NCBI GenBank assembly: GCA_023265355.1
Contig: JAHFTZ010000047.1
Span: forward strand, 2,864-9,848
Direction of reading: 5' to 3'
Length of the DNA stretch: 6,985 nt
Source: Terriglobus sp.
GTDB taxonomy: Bacteria > Acidobacteriota > Terriglobia > Terriglobales > Acidobacteriaceae
Within the stretch, counting starts at the first letter, position 1; each line of letters opens with the position of its first letter. A program made the position numbers and the translations under genes. A model generated the notes under the pieces. The model was not told the DNA's origin. It searched no databases and saw nothing but the letters and a program-made list of their open reading frames with translations. This document shows positions 6,547 through 6,985 of the stretch, piece by piece.

Positions 6547-6985
6547 TTAGGAGACGCGCCAGGCACGGCCATCTTTTGCAAGAAGATCGTCTGCTTCCTT
6601 GGGTCCCCAGGAACCTGCTGCGTAGTTTGGGAAGTCGACCTTCTGTGCCTTCCAGGCTTCGAGGATCGGCGTCATCAGTGCCCATGTTGCTTCCACGCCA
6701 TCACGTTCTGCAAAGAGCGTTCCGTCGCCGAGCATAGCGTCGAGCAGGAGGCGCTCGTAACCGTTCGCGGAGGATTTGCCGAACGCGTCGGCGTAAGAGA
6801 ACTCCATCTGCACCTGTGCGATGTTGGTCGTCGGCCCAGGGATCTTCGCTCCGAACTGCAGCTTGATGCCCTCGTCTGGCTGGATGCGCATGGTAAGAAC
6901 GTTCGGTTCCACCGACGCTGTATTCTTCGCTGATTTGAAGATGTGGAGGGGGGGCTGCTTGAAGACGATGGTGACTTCCGTCACG
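6547..6985 (-). CDS. zwf: Glucose-6-phosphate dehydrogenase, C-terminal part; 5' end beyond window edge
   Basis: Zwf oxidises glucose-6-phosphate to 6-phosphogluconolactone and reduces NADP+ (or NAD+), the first step of the oxidative pentose-phosphate route. About 146 codons of the C-terminal domain are visible, ending on TAA at 6547-6549. Recognisable family blocks are VTIVFKQPPLHIF near the left of the fragment, then MRIQPDEGIKLQFGAKIPGP, the segment YERLLLDAMLGDGTLFAERDGVEATWALMTPILEAW, and near the C-terminus the YAAGSWGPKEAD block typical of Zwf. The frame is open to base 6985, and the GTG at 6982-6984 is an internal valine rather than a start. The N-terminal nucleotide-binding fold and the active-site histidine lie outside the window, so activity cannot be judged. 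No frameshift is seen in the visible part. Confidence 0.95.
   Translation of the reverse strand, partial: VTEVTIVFKQPPLHIFKSAKNTASVEPNVLTMRIQPDEGIKLQFGAKIPGPTTNIAQVQMEFSYADAFGKSSANGYERLLLDAMLGDGTLFAERDGVEATWALMTPILEAWKAQKVDFPNYAAGSWGPKEADDLLAKDGRAWRVS

Noticed and set aside
6089..6550. + strand open frame of 153 codons opposite pgl and the zwf terminator
   Set aside because: Its translation is a low-complexity run of Arg and Ala and it crosses the terminator hairpin; pgl on the - strand is certain.

Overview
The window carries five protein-coding genes packed with almost no spare DNA and reads as an ordinary bacterial chromosome region. One gene lies on the + strand at the left: comEC, whose 5' end is cut by the window edge. 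Four lie on the - strand and read right to left: the 3' end of zwf (cut by the right edge), pgl, glk, and a secreted M1-family zinc aminopeptidase. I saw no tRNA, rRNA, CRISPR array, insertion sequence, integrase or long repeat. No gap between genes exceeds about 90 bases.

Organism: moderately GC-rich DNA, bacterial start and Shine-Dalgarno signals, and an exported aminopeptidase with an ordinary Sec signal peptide point to a Gram-negative-type bacterium. The protein styles and the zwf-pgl-glk order resemble soil Acidobacteriota of the Terriglobales type. That assignment is inference from general resemblance and was not tested by a search.

Layout: bases 1-2004 (+) encode the membrane channel and metallo-beta-lactamase parts of ComEC, the inner-membrane DNA-uptake channel. 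Its stop overlaps tail-to-tail by 14 bases with the stop of the M1 aminopeptidase gene (1991-4579, -). The aminopeptidase start lies 26 bases after the stop of glk (4606-5658, -), which itself overlaps the stop of pgl (5655-6461, -) in an ATGA. A strong intrinsic terminator (6501-6534, -) lies between pgl and the 3' end of zwf (6547-6985, -).

How the genes work together: Glk phosphorylates glucose to glucose-6-phosphate, Zwf oxidises this to 6-phosphogluconolactone with NADPH production, and Pgl hydrolyses the lactone. Together they form the entry to the oxidative pentose-phosphate (or Entner-Doudoroff) route. The aminopeptidase shares the strand and close spacing but has no evident metabolic link, and a possible promoter just before it would let it be expressed separately. 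The most notable points are regulatory: the terminator inside the glucose-oxidation cluster, the candidate near-leaderless promoter before the aminopeptidase, and the convergent gene overlap. I found no convincing previously undescribed system.
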